Shown: positions 44,001 through 50,352 of the stretch, piece after piece
Numbering within the stretch: the stretch's first letter is position 1
How the letters are laid out: each line of letters begins with the position of its first letter
NCBI RefSeq assembly: GCF_001039355.2
Contig: NW_019773688.1
Coordinates: 4,133-55,540, forward strand
Direction: 5' to 3'
DNA length: 51,408 bases
From: Lingula anatina
Lineage: Eukaryota; Brachiopoda; Lingulata; Lingulida; Lingulidae
Notes under the pieces: model-generated
What the model was told of the DNA's origin: nothing
Databases searched by the model: none
What the model saw: the letters and a program-made list of their open reading frames with translations, nothing else
Position numbers and translations under genes: made by a program

Positions 44001-46177
44001 CTGTGACCCAGGCTTCGGGGGAAATGACTGCTCTAATTTCTCATGTGAAGCTCTTGGATACTGCTCTGGTAAACATTCTTTGCCTGAATAAATGTCATAA
44101 AACATTATTGTATATTTATTCTGTCTGTGCGACTTACCTGTTTATTTTGAAAGAGAAAGCGTTAAAACATCCACTTGACCAGCAGATAACTGCCAGTAAT
44201 GCGTTCATTGGGAGTTTACACACGATTGCATTGCCTTAGTGCGGAATAAACTAGTTTAAAACAAAGTCGTAAGCCTTATGTGTTAGCTCCGCAACGATTA
44301 CATTTGTTGCTTTCCCTATATTACGCTATGTGACATACTTGTGTTTGTCTTTCCTCTATGCAGGCAATGGACAGTGTGTATTATTGGACATGTGTTTGTG
44401 TTCTCCCGGCTGGCTGGGTGAACGCTGTGACGAGCCCGTCTGCAGTGATGTGGCCAACTGCTCTGGTAATGGAAGTTGCGTCTCACCTAACCTGTGCGAG
44501 TGTCTGGATGAATACGACGGCGTCGACTGTTCTATTAGAATTGGTTCTAACTATCACAGCCCAATGTTTGCATACAACTGGTACAATGGCACTGTGCCGG
44601 AAAATGCCCCACCAGGGACTATTATCGTGTTTCAAGAGAACATTACCATGATTAACGCGACAGACTTAGATACAGGGCGAAATGGCAAACTAGAGTATAC
44701 TTTCTCTGGAAGCAACGGAGCGGAGCGGTTTTTCAACATGGACAGTCAGGGACAGTTATCAGTGGTAGCCAAACTGGACTACGACAGTCTTCCGCAGGAG
44801 TTCATTATGACAGTAGTGGCATCTGACAAGGGCGTACCGCCCAAGAGTGCTGCTACCAAGGTCGCCATCATTGTCCAAGACGTCAACGATAACGCGCCAG
44901 TTTTTCAGTTGGTTGGTTTCCCAGATATTCCAGTGAATGCCAGCGGCGAGCTAGGACGCACGGTAGGGCGGTTCCTGGCCACAGACAAAGACAGTGGGTC
45001 GTACGGAACGGTTCGACACTCTATAACCAACGAAAGCAACCCTGATGCTGTATTTGCTGTCAATGAAGACACTGGAGAGCTGAGCGTCGTCCGGTACCCA
45101 GTCCAGTATCGATATGACCTTACCATTTTGGCGGAGGATGGAGGAGAACCACCAAAGTCCGCCATCTTGCCTGTTGTTATTTCTGTCTACGGACACCTAG
45201 TTGAGGGGCGAAATGATACAATCGTTGTGAACCCTACGACTAACACCGTAGCACTGGTTTCCACGACTCTTGGGAGTTCTGTAACCACGGGCACCCCGGG
45301 TAAAGTTGAGGGGCGAAATGATACAGTCGTTGTGACCCCTACGACTAGCACTGTAGCATCCGTTTCCACGACCCTTGGGAGTTCTTCAACCACGGGCACC
45401 GCTGGTAAAGTGACAAATAGTGGGACAGTACCAACGCCAAAGACGACGACAACACAAGGTATGTTACAGTAGCTCAAAACAATGACCAAGTTAACACGTA
45501 TGAATTGAATCCCGCTTTTATCTTAACGAACACAAACACCTGATAAAAAGTTAGTAATTTCCAGGCCCGGTGATGTATAGGCTAATAGGGTAATTTTATA
45601 ATAATACGTTTTTCAAATACGTTTTGCACGTATTACCAAGTCCTTAAATATGCGTGCAATATCTGTATGTTTTCTGAACATCTACATGTATATTTACAAA
45701 TAACGTATTTGGGGATACGCCAAGCTAAGAAAAAAGTAAAATAACCAAAAAAATGAAAAAAATAAAGGTAAACCGAGGATGATATACAGAAAAAGATAAC
45801 TGCAAGTAAATGAAACAAATTATATTCTCTTTACTTCAGCAACTGTGGTAAAGTCCCCACAAGAAGCATGGTACCAGACGGTGGGCTTCAAGGCCGGCGC
45901 AGGCGCAGTTGGTGGAGTGGTGGCACTGTGCCTTATTGCTGTTATTGCCTATCGCTGTATCTGGGGACAGAAGTATAAAGGCGGGTCAGTGCCAGAGCAT
46001 CCCCGTAGATCGTCCCCCATGGCCTACACACACCAGATGACATCTATCGGGGCAAACAAATACGTCACGGAAGGAGACATCGGCAACATTGAGGACATTG
46101 ATGCCTCGGCGGATAGTGAGAACGAGACTTCATTTCCACCTGGGAGACATGCATTTAGCAATCAGGCATTCAATTAG
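6140..46177 (+). CDS. bark: Giant bark beetle/Anakonda-like multidomain transmembrane protein, 42 coding exons
   Basis: Exons: 6140-6551, 12683-12898, 18783-19330, 19588-19852, 20073-22532, 23242-25230, 25404-26228, 26617-26820, 27027-27121, 27279-27401, 27664-27772, 27990-28171, 28433-28636, 28993-29094, 29443-29617, 30046-30162, 30733-30930, 31121-31352, 32525-32690, 32950-33132, 33505-33671, 33958-34102, 35058-35226, 35664-35907, 36161-36245, 36514-36654, 36957-37090, 37277-37449, 37698-37841, 38157-38352, 38652-38791, 39040-39240, 39476-39636, 40089-40206, 41196-41285, 41552-41641, 42096-42185, 42941-43093, 43339-43597, 43899-44068, 44364-45458, 45840-46177. All introns are GT-AG and phase-compatible; the sum is 4,435 codons plus TAG. 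The start ATG has G at -3 and G at +4 and leads into a signal peptide. Drosophila bark is a tricellular-junction protein with a tripartite extracellular region and a C-type lectin domain; both traits are seen here. The VWD, cadherin and chitin-binding parts go beyond what I know of fly bark. A split into two genes near 30 kb is possible but nothing in the sequence marks one. A 5' untranslated exon could lie upstream. Confidence 0.87.
6600..6650. repeat. T-rich microsatellite just inside intron 1
   Basis: (TTTC)n merging into a long T-run, about 50 nt after the exon 1 donor. Confidence 0.9.
8254..8968. repeat. Perfect 357-bp direct duplication separated by one N
   Basis: 8254-8610 and 8612-8968 are identical as far as I can read, with the N at 8611. 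Both copies include the LINE-LINE junction and the (ATATA)n tail. This is most simply two overlapping contig ends that were not merged. Confidence 0.9.
8379..9118 (-). mobile_element. Minus-strand LINE 3' end inserted in the larger LINE
   Basis: The minus strand encodes [19 protein letters not shown] then [10 protein letters not shown] and [11 protein letters not shown], the usual C-terminus of many jockey/CR1-like elements. Downstream on that strand are AATAAA and a (TATAT)n tail at about 8380-8406. The flanking plus-strand LINE reads FLWKGKPD before it and GGLNMINA after it, so this is a nested insertion. The internal 8254-8968 duplication inflates its length. Confidence 0.75.
9565..9848. 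mobile_element. 284-bp MITE with 12-bp terminal inverted repeats, inside the LINE
   Basis: Ends are CCCGCACGAAAA and its inverse TTTTCGTGCGGG. The interior is rich in GCAGTAG and AGCATG(TTT) words on one strand. The LINE frame breaks at its left edge and resumes at its right edge; TT flanks both sides. Confidence 0.75.
10474..12142. mobile_element. 1.67-kb foldback-like element with long inverted arms, inside the LINE
   Basis: Arms of about 115 bp begin GTCCGGTGGCTTAAGG at 10474 and end with the inverse at 12142. Subterminal words such as AAATCCAAGATTGCTGC (near 11047) recur inverted in the right half (GGCGGCCATCTTGGATTTTT near 11839 and related copies at 11680 and 11997). The right half has units of about 180 bp, each with a TGTGGAAAACACT-like word. 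There is an AT microsatellite at 11510-11564. Removing it joins LINE codons ...NVFNI and VLYIYKTK in frame. Confidence 0.75.
12683..12898 (+). CDS. bark: bark-like exon 2: main part of SRCR domain 1
   Basis: Residues 138-210. The SRCR signature is clear: GTVCQNGW, then RMLGY, then NNVRCNG, then LWDCPHDG and VHNC. The acceptor is TTTCTCCTTTCAG and the donor CT|GTGAGT. The scavenger-receptor cysteine-rich fold usually binds ligands outside the cell. Both flanking introns exceed 5.8 kb. Confidence 0.88.
12899..14250. other. First part of intron 2, nothing recognised
   Basis: AT-rich, no convincing frame or repeat. A GTGGCGGATTTAAG word at about 13720 resembles the end of the MITE at 48270. Confidence 0.6.
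14254..14434. mobile_element. Short palindromic MITE, family A copy 1
   Basis: Left end AGCGCATTCAGAACAGCGGA and right end (reverse complement) AGCGTTCAGAATAGCGGA. The same terminal sequence starts again at 14440, so two family members are nearly adjacent. Confidence 0.65.
15076..16259 (+). mobile_element. Tc1/mariner-like transposon with TA target duplication
   Basis: Ends CAGGGTTACC and GGTTGC-type inverse (GCAACCCTG) are flanked by TA at 15074-15075 and 16260-16261. Removing it joins GTGTCGAAT to AGACCAGAAAATTGG, matching an intact copy of that stretch near 14962. Size 1,184 bp. It holds a broken transposase. Confidence 0.85.
15395..15925 (+). pseudogene. Tc1-type transposase pseudogene
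   Basis: It starts [20 protein letters not shown], a helix-turn-helix opening, and with frameshifts continues [14 protein letters not shown] and [21 protein letters not shown], which contains the first catalytic Asp. The rest of the DDE/D domain is missing, so the copy is internally deleted. Confidence 0.78.
17371..18348 (+). pseudogene. Second Tc1-type transposase pseudogene, nearly full length
   Basis: Blocks in order, across several frames: [19 protein letters not shown] (HTH), [23 protein letters not shown], then [52 protein letters not shown], and a C-terminal [14 protein letters not shown] breaks the linker at about 17548 and frameshifts follow. Terminal repeats not identified. Confidence 0.82.
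18783..19330 (+). CDS. bark: bark-like exon 3: end of SRCR 1 and beta-helix rungs
   Basis: Residues 210-392. The acceptor TTAATATTCAG gives [11 protein letters not shown], the last cysteine strand of SRCR 1. Next comes YWSGIELA and a run of parallel beta-helix (PbH1) rungs rich in N and D turns, such as [14 protein letters not shown] and [16 protein letters not shown]. The exon ends TCTCAG|GTAGGC in phase 0. An earlier-looking ATG-led frame starting at 18893 is only part of this exon. Confidence 0.87.
19588..19852 (+). CDS. bark: bark-like exon 4: CUB-like segment of unit 1
   Basis: Residues 393-480. It reads like the second half of a CUB domain: [15 protein letters not shown], then [16 protein letters not shown], then [12 protein letters not shown]. 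Similar CUB-like segments appear after the beta-helix of units 2 and 3, supporting a three-fold repeat. The cysteines of a classic CUB domain are absent, so the assignment is by pattern only. Confidence 0.75.
20073..22532 (+). CDS. bark: bark-like exon 5: beta-helix, unit 2 cap, SRCR-like 2, CUB-like 2
   Basis: Residues 481-1300, the largest exon (2,460 nt). The first part is PbH1 beta-helix with many N-N-T and G-N-x-F turns. It contains three near-identical 29-residue repeats (20651-20911). The unit 2 cap ([10 protein letters not shown]...[12 protein letters not shown]...IEGRLNVSG) starts at 21261, about residue 877. An atypical SRCR-like stretch follows ([17 protein letters not shown] ... 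ECRRLGY ... FFRVVC), then STWAGIRLG and more helix. The final CUB-like part runs from about 22180 to 22532. The donor is AAAG|GTAAGG. Confidence 0.88.
20651..20911 (+). repeat. Three tandem 87-bp coding repeats (29 residues each)
   Basis: Copies start at 20651, 20738 and 20825, each offset exactly 87 bp. Each encodes NNTLS(D/N)NDVS(K/Q)CVLCVS(T/A)S followed by a GN-x-F-R turn. They are in frame and add complete turns to the beta-helix. The high nucleotide identity, including synonymous sites, points to recent expansion. Confidence 0.92.
23242..25230 (+). CDS. bark: bark-like exon 6: beta-helix, unit 3 cap, CUB-like 3
   Basis: Residues 1301-1963 (1,989 nt). Helix rungs run to about 24100, ending in [11 protein letters not shown]. 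The third cap begins at 24292 ([12 protein letters not shown]...[12 protein letters not shown]...[10 protein letters not shown]), about residue 1651. It passes through [19 protein letters not shown] straight into helix rungs with no SRCR domain, unlike units 1 and 2. The CUB-like segment ([14 protein letters not shown] ... YYFNCTRAI ... [11 protein letters not shown]) closes the exon. Confidence 0.88.
25404..26228 (+). CDS. bark: bark-like exon 7: final beta-helix
   Basis: Residues 1964-2238. Regular PbH1 rungs: [52 protein letters not shown]. It ends with ASSNWWGL, a motif that also closes helices in exons 5 ([10 protein letters not shown]) and 6. Acceptor GTCTTTCAG, donor AAACAG|GTAAGA, phase 1 to phase 1. 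Confidence 0.88.
26617..26820 (+). CDS. bark: bark-like exon 8: peritrophin-A-type chitin-binding domain
   Basis: Residues 2239-2307. The cysteine spacing is C-x11-C-x5-C-x9-C-x12-C-x4-C. Hallmarks of CBM14/peritrophin-A are visible: [14 protein letters not shown], then a G-containing loop, then [15 protein letters not shown]. In that family the aromatics bind chitin oligomers. It is a single 1-1 phase exon, a shuffling-competent cassette between the beta-helix and the lectin domain. Actual chitin binding is inferred. Confidence 0.78.
27027..27772 (+). CDS. bark: bark-like exons 9-11: C-type lectin-like domain
   Basis: Exons 27027-27121, 27279-27401 and 27664-27772, residues 2307-2416. The long-form CTLD pattern is present: [17 protein letters not shown], then [26 protein letters not shown], and a closing [18 protein letters not shown] and WND calcium-sugar motifs are missing, so a canonical calcium-dependent sugar site is unlikely. 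Bark proteins carry a CTLD in this place, which supports the family call. Confidence 0.88.
27990..28171 (+). CDS. bark: bark-like exon 12: EGF domains
   Basis: Residues 2416-2476. One full EGF ([19 protein letters not shown]...GWEGKDC) and most of a second ([20 protein letters not shown]), completed by GRAC in exon 13. The acceptor chosen is GTGCCATAG before 27990. The upstream TTATACAG before 27965 would put an in-frame TAA shortly after the junction when joined to exon 11. Confidence 0.82.
28433..29617 (+). CDS. bark: bark-like exons 13-15: PSI-type cysteine knot and following segment
   Basis: Exons 28433-28636, 28993-29094 and 29443-29617, residues 2477-2637. Exon 13 holds a PSI (plexin-semaphorin-integrin) core, [19 protein letters not shown], then CGTWFYHDC. 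Exon 14 adds [10 protein letters not shown]. Exon 15 opens with [13 protein letters not shown] and a predicted beta segment. For exon 15 the acceptor GGTTAG before 29443 keeps the frame; the nearer CATATAG before 29454 does not. Confidence 0.8.
30046..33132 (+). CDS. bark: bark-like exons 16-20: extracellular region with repeated VGDV-type motif
   Basis: Exons 30046-30162, 30733-30930, 31121-31352, 32525-32690 and 32950-33132, residues 2637-2935. I cannot name the domain. The pattern [17 protein letters not shown] (exon 18) recurs as [17 protein letters not shown] (exons 19-20). A weaker version is [17 protein letters not shown] followed by [10 protein letters not shown] (exons 16-17). This looks like three copies of a module of about 60-90 residues built of beta strands. 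Splice sites are strong; exon 18 to 19 is phase 2. Confidence 0.78.
31856..32450. repeat. 20-bp direct repeats bounding a 555-bp segment in intron 18
   Basis: TAATGTTTAACCCTATTACA occurs at 31856-31875 and 32431-32450. Inside are a C10/A10 tract on the left and a T/G tract on the right, plus a (CA)n run at 32041-32072. A purine run (G12AGGAG) sits directly before TGTAGTGG at 32414. This could be an LTR-element remnant with a polypurine tract, or a duplication-flanked insertion. Confidence 0.5.
33505..35907 (+). CDS. bark: bark-like exons 21-24: unassigned beta-rich region
   Basis: Exons 33505-33671, 33958-34102, 35058-35226 and 35664-35907, residues 2936-3177. Amphipathic alternating strands ([28 protein letters not shown]) suggest beta structure. 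Few cysteines. No family recognised. Exon 24 carries a TCSKICSG motif. Frame and splice signals fit throughout; the 955-nt intron before exon 23 contains nothing recognised. Confidence 0.76.
36161..37449 (+). CDS. bark: bark-like exons 25-28: cysteine-rich zone
   Basis: Exons 36161-36245, 36514-36654, 36957-37090 and 37277-37449, residues 3177-3355. Dense C-x-C and C-x2-C pairs recur: [37 protein letters not shown]. Short DG-x-C turns separate them. It is an extracellular disulfide-rich spacer preceding VWD; no named domain fits fully. Confidence 0.78.
37698..39240 (+). CDS. bark: bark-like exons 29-32: EGF-like lead and von Willebrand type D domain
   Basis: Exons 37698-37841, 38157-38352, 38652-38791 and 39040-39240, residues 3355-3582. 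Exon 29 starts with an EGF-like ECFGNGIC and ends with [10 protein letters not shown], the classic VWD opening. Exon 32 holds [15 protein letters not shown], matching the VWD closing CGxxD...NDF calcium-site motif. VWD domains act in extracellular assembly in mucins and VWF. Confidence 0.86.
39476..40206 (+). CDS. bark: bark-like exons 33-34: MUC4-like module after VWD
   Basis: Exons 39476-39636 and 40089-40206, residues 3582-3675. WRISTS starts a stretch with [16 protein letters not shown] and ends in AAETVCQG...[13 protein letters not shown]. In MUC4-type proteins the VWD is followed by a comparable SWRV...CGxx..CLxDxxxT segment. The match is by motif order, not strict identity. Confidence 0.72.
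40559..41108. mobile_element. Foldback sequence with perfect 148-bp inverted arms in intron 34
   Basis: 40559-40706 and 40961-41108 are exact reverse complements by eye, separated by 254 bp that includes an N at 40765. No coding capacity. Either a young foldback/MITE insertion or an assembly hairpin. Confidence 0.8.
41196..42185 (+). CDS. bark: bark-like exons 35-37: three EGF domains, one per 90-nt exon
   Basis: Exons 41196-41285, 41552-41641 and 42096-42185, residues 3675-3765. All three are exactly 90 nt, phase 1-1, and each encodes one [59 protein letters not shown]. Symmetrical exons of one length imply duplication of an exon cassette. A partial copy of exon 37 lies just downstream at 42208-42261. 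Confidence 0.88.
42208..42261 (+). pseudogene. Partial tandem copy of EGF exon 37 including its splice donor
   Basis: About 54 bp match the 3' part of exon 37 and its donor (42137-42190) with a 71-bp offset and five mismatches. The copy reads [17 protein letters not shown] and keeps GG|GTATG. It has no acceptor of its own. Splicing from its donor (after 42256) would read through an in-frame TGA at 42194, so it appears non-functional. Confidence 0.85.
42941..44068 (+). CDS. bark: bark-like exons 38-40: EGF array
   Basis: Exons 42941-43093, 43339-43597 and 43899-44068, residues 3765-3959. Further tandem EGF domains, some split across introns: [70 protein letters not shown]. With exons 35-37 and 41 the array totals about ten. 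Neither calcium-binding DxDE starts nor O-fucose consensus sites dominate. Confidence 0.87.
44364..45458 (+). CDS. bark: bark-like exon 41: last EGF domains, two cadherin repeats, Thr/Ser stalk
   Basis: Residues 3959-4324. After [19 protein letters not shown], two cadherin repeats span about residues 4022-4235. Calcium motifs include [48 protein letters not shown] and LAEDGG. The second repeat lacks a terminal DxNDN, usual for a membrane-proximal repeat. A Thr/Ser-rich stalk follows, with a 35-residue unit present twice. Confidence 0.9.
45200..45409 (+). repeat. Two tandem 105-bp coding repeats in the juxtamembrane stalk
   Basis: Units at 45200-45304 and 45305-45409. Each encodes 35 residues beginning VEGRNDT and rich in T and S (STTLGSS). 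They are in frame inside exon 41. The composition suggests an O-glycosylated stalk that varies in length by unit copy number. Confidence 0.9.
45840..46177 (+). CDS. bark: bark-like exon 42: transmembrane helix and cytoplasmic tail
   Basis: Residues 4324-4435. A single hydrophobic helix ([18 protein letters not shown], about 4342-4361) is followed by RCIWGQKYK, a basic stop-transfer. The tail of about 74 residues is acidic in the middle ([19 protein letters not shown]) and ends SNQAFN. I see no PDZ-ligand consensus and no known signalling motif. The stop is TAG at 46175-46177. Confidence 0.9.
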
Positions 46178-46375
46178 ACATTGTTTTATTTTCTAAGATA
46201 TTATAAACAATGCTTTTAGATGCAAAGCACTAAAGTGGTGATGACGATACATGCGATATCTGATCCGTGCCGGCTTTAATTTTGAGAGATGAATGTTAGA
46301 TGCGCAGATTCAAGAAAACTAGAAAAATTATTTGGAAATGAAATGCATGTTTTGATTATTACGGTGCTTCAAGAT

Positions 46376-46381
46376 AATAAA
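46376..46381 (+). promoter_or_regulatory. bark: Candidate poly(A) signal, proximal
   Basis: AATAAA lies about 200 nt after the stop codon. It gives a short 3' UTR. A second AATAAA at 46807-46812 would give one of about 640 nt. Confidence 0.45.
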
Positions 46382-46806
46382 ATTGACCAAAAAATAACAA
46401 CAAATGATTAAAATGACCAGAAGGTTTCAAATATCAGATATGAAGAAGGTTATTGATATTTTGAATATGTAATACACATGCCATCTTAATCCCGAGAAAT
46501 TTATGGTAGTCAAAATTAGGAATTATTAATTGATCATAATATATTAAATAAGAAACGCTGCTAGTTTATTGGCGGCTTGCTGCAATGTGATATGGATCAC
46601 GGAACAACAAGAATAATTCCATGCGTTATTAGCAGTTATATACGGGACCAACTGACATTTATAATTTTAATTTATATATAATGAATTTTTTCCAAGTATT
46701 TTTTTTTCAAAAAAAGTAAAACCCACTTGTACTGTTTTTATATCATATAAGCTGCTGCTTGTCCAGCGAGGTCACACATTGAAAGTGGTTGTTGATTGAA
46801 AAATCA

Positions 46807-46812
46807 AATAAA
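46807..46812 (+). promoter_or_regulatory. bark: Candidate poly(A) signal, distal
   Basis: AATAAA in AT-rich DNA about 630 nt downstream of the stop. Which signal is used cannot be told from sequence. Confidence 0.35.
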
Positions 46813-47077
46813 TATTTCACTTAGTGCAGGCAAAATGTGTCCTTTGCTTGCGTTATAATGCTCAACCTTGAATATCTTTTGAAAAACCCTTGTTAATTCC
46901 CAACACCCCAACATGGCAAACCCATTGCATGAAATGTCATAGATCCCTCTTATAATAAAGTTCTAATTAGCCAAATACAATACTTCTCAATGCTAATCAT
47001 TCCGTAGTATTTTAGTGGGAATCGCCTTAATTTATTATAAACAGCAGACGGCACAGCTTTGTTACTTTATATTAAGT

Positions 47078-47540
47078 CCCCTTTACAGTGGACGGCGTCA
47101 TTTCAGCGTCCCTTCTACAATCAATAATGTGGTCAAGAAGCTCAATTGTCGCCAAAGCAATTAAATCCTGTCTCAGTGTAAATGCTTCTTCGTCCCTTGT
47201 GCCTTCTTTGAACGACCGAATATAGGTTTTACTGGTAAAACAGCGAGCGACCTGTGCGTCCATTGAGCTACCCGCCTGCCTCCCCTGTGCGTCCCCTGCA
47301 CAACCTACGGTGTTCAAGGATTCATTACGAACCCTTCATAACGCACTCTGTACCTTCATCGACGTTCAGTGGCTATCATTCTAAAATCTTTCTGCCTCCT
47401 GCTAGACCGATAAACGATGCTTGGGCGTTCTGTGTGCGATCTAAACGATCTCCGTGTTCTTTGAGCGTCCAACGGGAACCTGACAAGTTTCATGGTCGCA
47501 CAAAGGACGCAAAAAGGACGCCGTCCAAGTGTAAAGAGGG
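47078..47540. mobile_element. Candidate MITE downstream of the gene
   Basis: Left end CCCCTTTACAGTGGACGGCG; right end reverse complement CCCTCTTTACACTTGGACGG. About 460 bp, with GACGC/GCGTC-rich flanks inside. It abuts a minus-strand LINE scrap on its right. Confidence 0.6.
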
Positions 47541-47665
47541 TTTTACTCCCAAGATCAATTTACAATATTGCAGATGTATATCTGAAGATTTACGAAACCC
47601 CCAGACTTCGCTTCCATAGTTCAGGTTCGGTAACATATTTATCAAAGAATTAAATCGAACCGAAA
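47541..47665 (-). pseudogene. LINE reverse-transcriptase scrap
   Basis: The minus strand reads LPNLNYGSEVWGFRKS then HLQYCKLILGVK, the usual LNYGSEVWG...CRxxLGV block past the RT core. Truncated on both sides; the MITE begins directly after GVK. Confidence 0.7.
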
Positions 47666-48269
47666 GCCCGCTGATGTTGCTAGACGCCGATTCTTTGTTA
47701 AACAAATAAACTGTATTTACATTTTTACCGTAACTACTATAACTTTACGTATATATACTATAACAGTTTTCATCAAGCCCAGAAGAAAAACAGAGTACCT
47801 GTATCCTCCCTTTTATACCACCCACGCCAATCTTCATTGGACGTGCATTGAACTACTACTCATAACTGTACCTCATTACGTTATCAACCCAAACATATCC
47901 ACGTACCTTCTTTTTCATCACAAACTGTGAATACAAAAATCTTCCGCTATACTAAGGAAACGCGGAAAATATTAATTATCTTAATATGTACTGTGCAGAA
48001 AACAACTCAAGACAACGCTACTAATTCACTAATATCCTTTATTTGAATCCCTCTCAGTCGCCCACTCAGCCCAATATAGCTTTTTTATGGCCACGTTTGC
48101 CTCGAGTGCAATGAACTCTTCTTAATGTAATTTATATAATGAGTTACACTAGATTGATCTAAAGTGCCAAGCACATATCTATTTATTTTATTATTATTAT
48201 TATTATATCTGAAATAATATGGAAAAAATAGAATCTAATAAGATATCAAGTAAAAATGCTGTCTAAGAA

Positions 48270-48523
48270 CAGTGGCGGATTTAAGGGGGTTGTCAGGGGG
48301 TCCTGACCCCCTTCAATTTCTGAAAAAAATCACACCAATGGACCCCACTTGAAATTGGAATTTTGACTTGCTGAATCATAACAATCAGTTCTAAACAGTA
48401 CCGAAAGGCACCGTTCGCCCTCTGAAATACCGAGCTAAACGCCTAGACGGCCTGTCATAGCATCCGCGGCCTGTAAGTCCTAAAAACCGGACCCCCCTTA
48501 AAATAATCCTGGATCCGCTCCTG
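48270..48523. mobile_element. MITE with CAGTGGCGGAT-type ends and AAGAA flanks
   Basis: Left end CAGTGGCGGATTTAAGGGGG; right end reverse complement CAGGAGCGGATCCAGGATTA. AAGAA flanks both sides directly (48265-48269 and 48524-48528). Such GTGGCGGATCCA ends are common in invertebrate MITEs. Confidence 0.7.
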
Positions 48524-49065
48524 AAGAATATACATTGTGGCTTTTTTTATTAAGTATTAACATCGAACACAACGCAACAGGTTACAGTATGCACCATTTC
48601 GGTTTGGTTAGATTATTGTCCCTCGCCCCCAAATAGGTTAATAAGAGAAAGATAGAAGATAAGAAACGGAGAGAGAATGAATATACACAATTGTTGAGTT
48701 GTGAGGTTCGATTTAATGTTCACCGATCGAGAAGAAGTAAGCAACAAGAGTCTTGGATTTCCAAACACCTTTATTCCTACTGCTTAAGTTCGAGGCGCCA
48801 CCGCGTCCCTTACAGCGGCTACAGTACGTAAGAACTTTTCAGAATTCTCTGTTCGCAACAATTTCTTTGACAAAAAAAGATTTTGTAAAAAGAGGAAGAA
48901 CGATTATATTTCCTAGAGGATAATGTTTGCAAATAACAGGAACAAACTGTTACAGATAAATTCTTGAAAGACTGCCCCTTTGTGACAGGAAAAAGGGATG
49001 AATTAAGACGACCAAAACCTCAGACGGGGATTTTTTTGTCTCATCGTCTGCTTGTCCCTATCACA

Positions 49066-49317
49066 ATTGACGTTTGTTTATATAACCTGTCAATCAAGCT
49101 GTCATTACCTGACGGGATCTGTCAAAACTGAATGATTTGATTGGCTCGTTGTCAATCAAATGGTGAAGGGAGTTGACACTTCACATGTTCGACAACTGTA
49201 GTTATCAACTGCGTAATGATTGTGATTGGCGTTTGTTTATAAAACTGTCAATCAAAGTCGTGTACTTTTGACAGCTTCCGTCAAAATTAAATTAAACCGT
49301 ATGAGTTTGGTTGGCAC
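49066..49317. repeat. Diverged tandem duplication
   Basis: ATTGACGTTTGTTTATATAA at 49066 and ATTGGCGTTTGTTTATAAAA at 49225 begin two related segments with CTGTCAATCAA and CGTCAAAA-type words, about 159 bp apart. Non-coding. Confidence 0.6.
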
Positions 49318-50134
49318 CTGTCTATCACAACGCTTTTGTTAGTAGAAAGCCAACGTTTTCCATGCAGCTCTATTAAGTCTCAATTCCTACCAGTCCTGAT
49401 AGGTACGTCTCGACACATATGTCTTGACAGATAACGGGACCCGATACTTTCCCATACCTTTAAACCCATGTACCGATAAGTGCACGTGCCGATAGAATAA
49501 TTAGACTAGTCTGCTTTTGAAAATGCCACCTATCTAATGGTGGCATCTTATTTAATTTTAATCAATTAAAATTATTTCTTGTAATATTAAATACCAATTA
49601 CCATTACCTGAGGGCCATGGGGAAGACAAAAATTTAATTTACTATGTTTTATCCTAAATAACTATTTTTTATAAATAAATAAATAAAAAGTTCGCTTTGT
49701 TATTTATTATAAAAAGCATTATATTTACCCCCGAGACCTTGAATTTTGATACGGATTACCGTACAAACTTCATTCTTCAGTAAGACTTGTGCTGTGTGAA
49801 AAATAAACATACGGAGACATTTGCTCCCAAATATATACTAAGCTCCATAAAAACATGTAATTTGATCATATAAATTTTGAAAGTTCCCTTTCAGAAAATG
49901 TGTCCTTACTTTGAAATACTGGTACAGAGTGAGAACATGCGTTTTTCAGGCGTCTGGACTGGTAGTTTAATTTGGTGCTTTGCAAAAGTAATCTTCTAAG
50001 AGTAGGTAGTTGTAACTTAAGTTTCGTTCGCAAAGGTAATTGAAACATTTGGCAGTGTTGTCCGCACGCTAGTTTTCTCAGCCCCATACAAGGCTCCAAT
50101 TGGGTATTTTCCTTGCCTGTGAAAGCCACTATTT

Positions 50135-50352
50135 ACTTCCCAAGATTCGTGAAACGCTTATTTAGCATGAAGCATCCTATTCCTGTGACTCGTACATGCA
50201 GCTTTTTACTCTCTGTTATTCGTGAAAGAAAGTCTTTATACCCGGTGATTCATGATACGTGATTTTTGACGCTCATTTTCAGTAAAATTTGAATAAAGTT
50301 TTATTTTCTGTGATTTGTGAATTGATAATTTTATTTCCCGTGAATTGTGATC
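50135..50352. repeat. Degenerate short tandem repeat, core GTGATTCGTGA
   Basis: Variants occur near 50143, 50185, 50213, 50245, 50309 and 50338, spaced about 30-60 bp. Low complexity, no coding. Confidence 0.6.
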
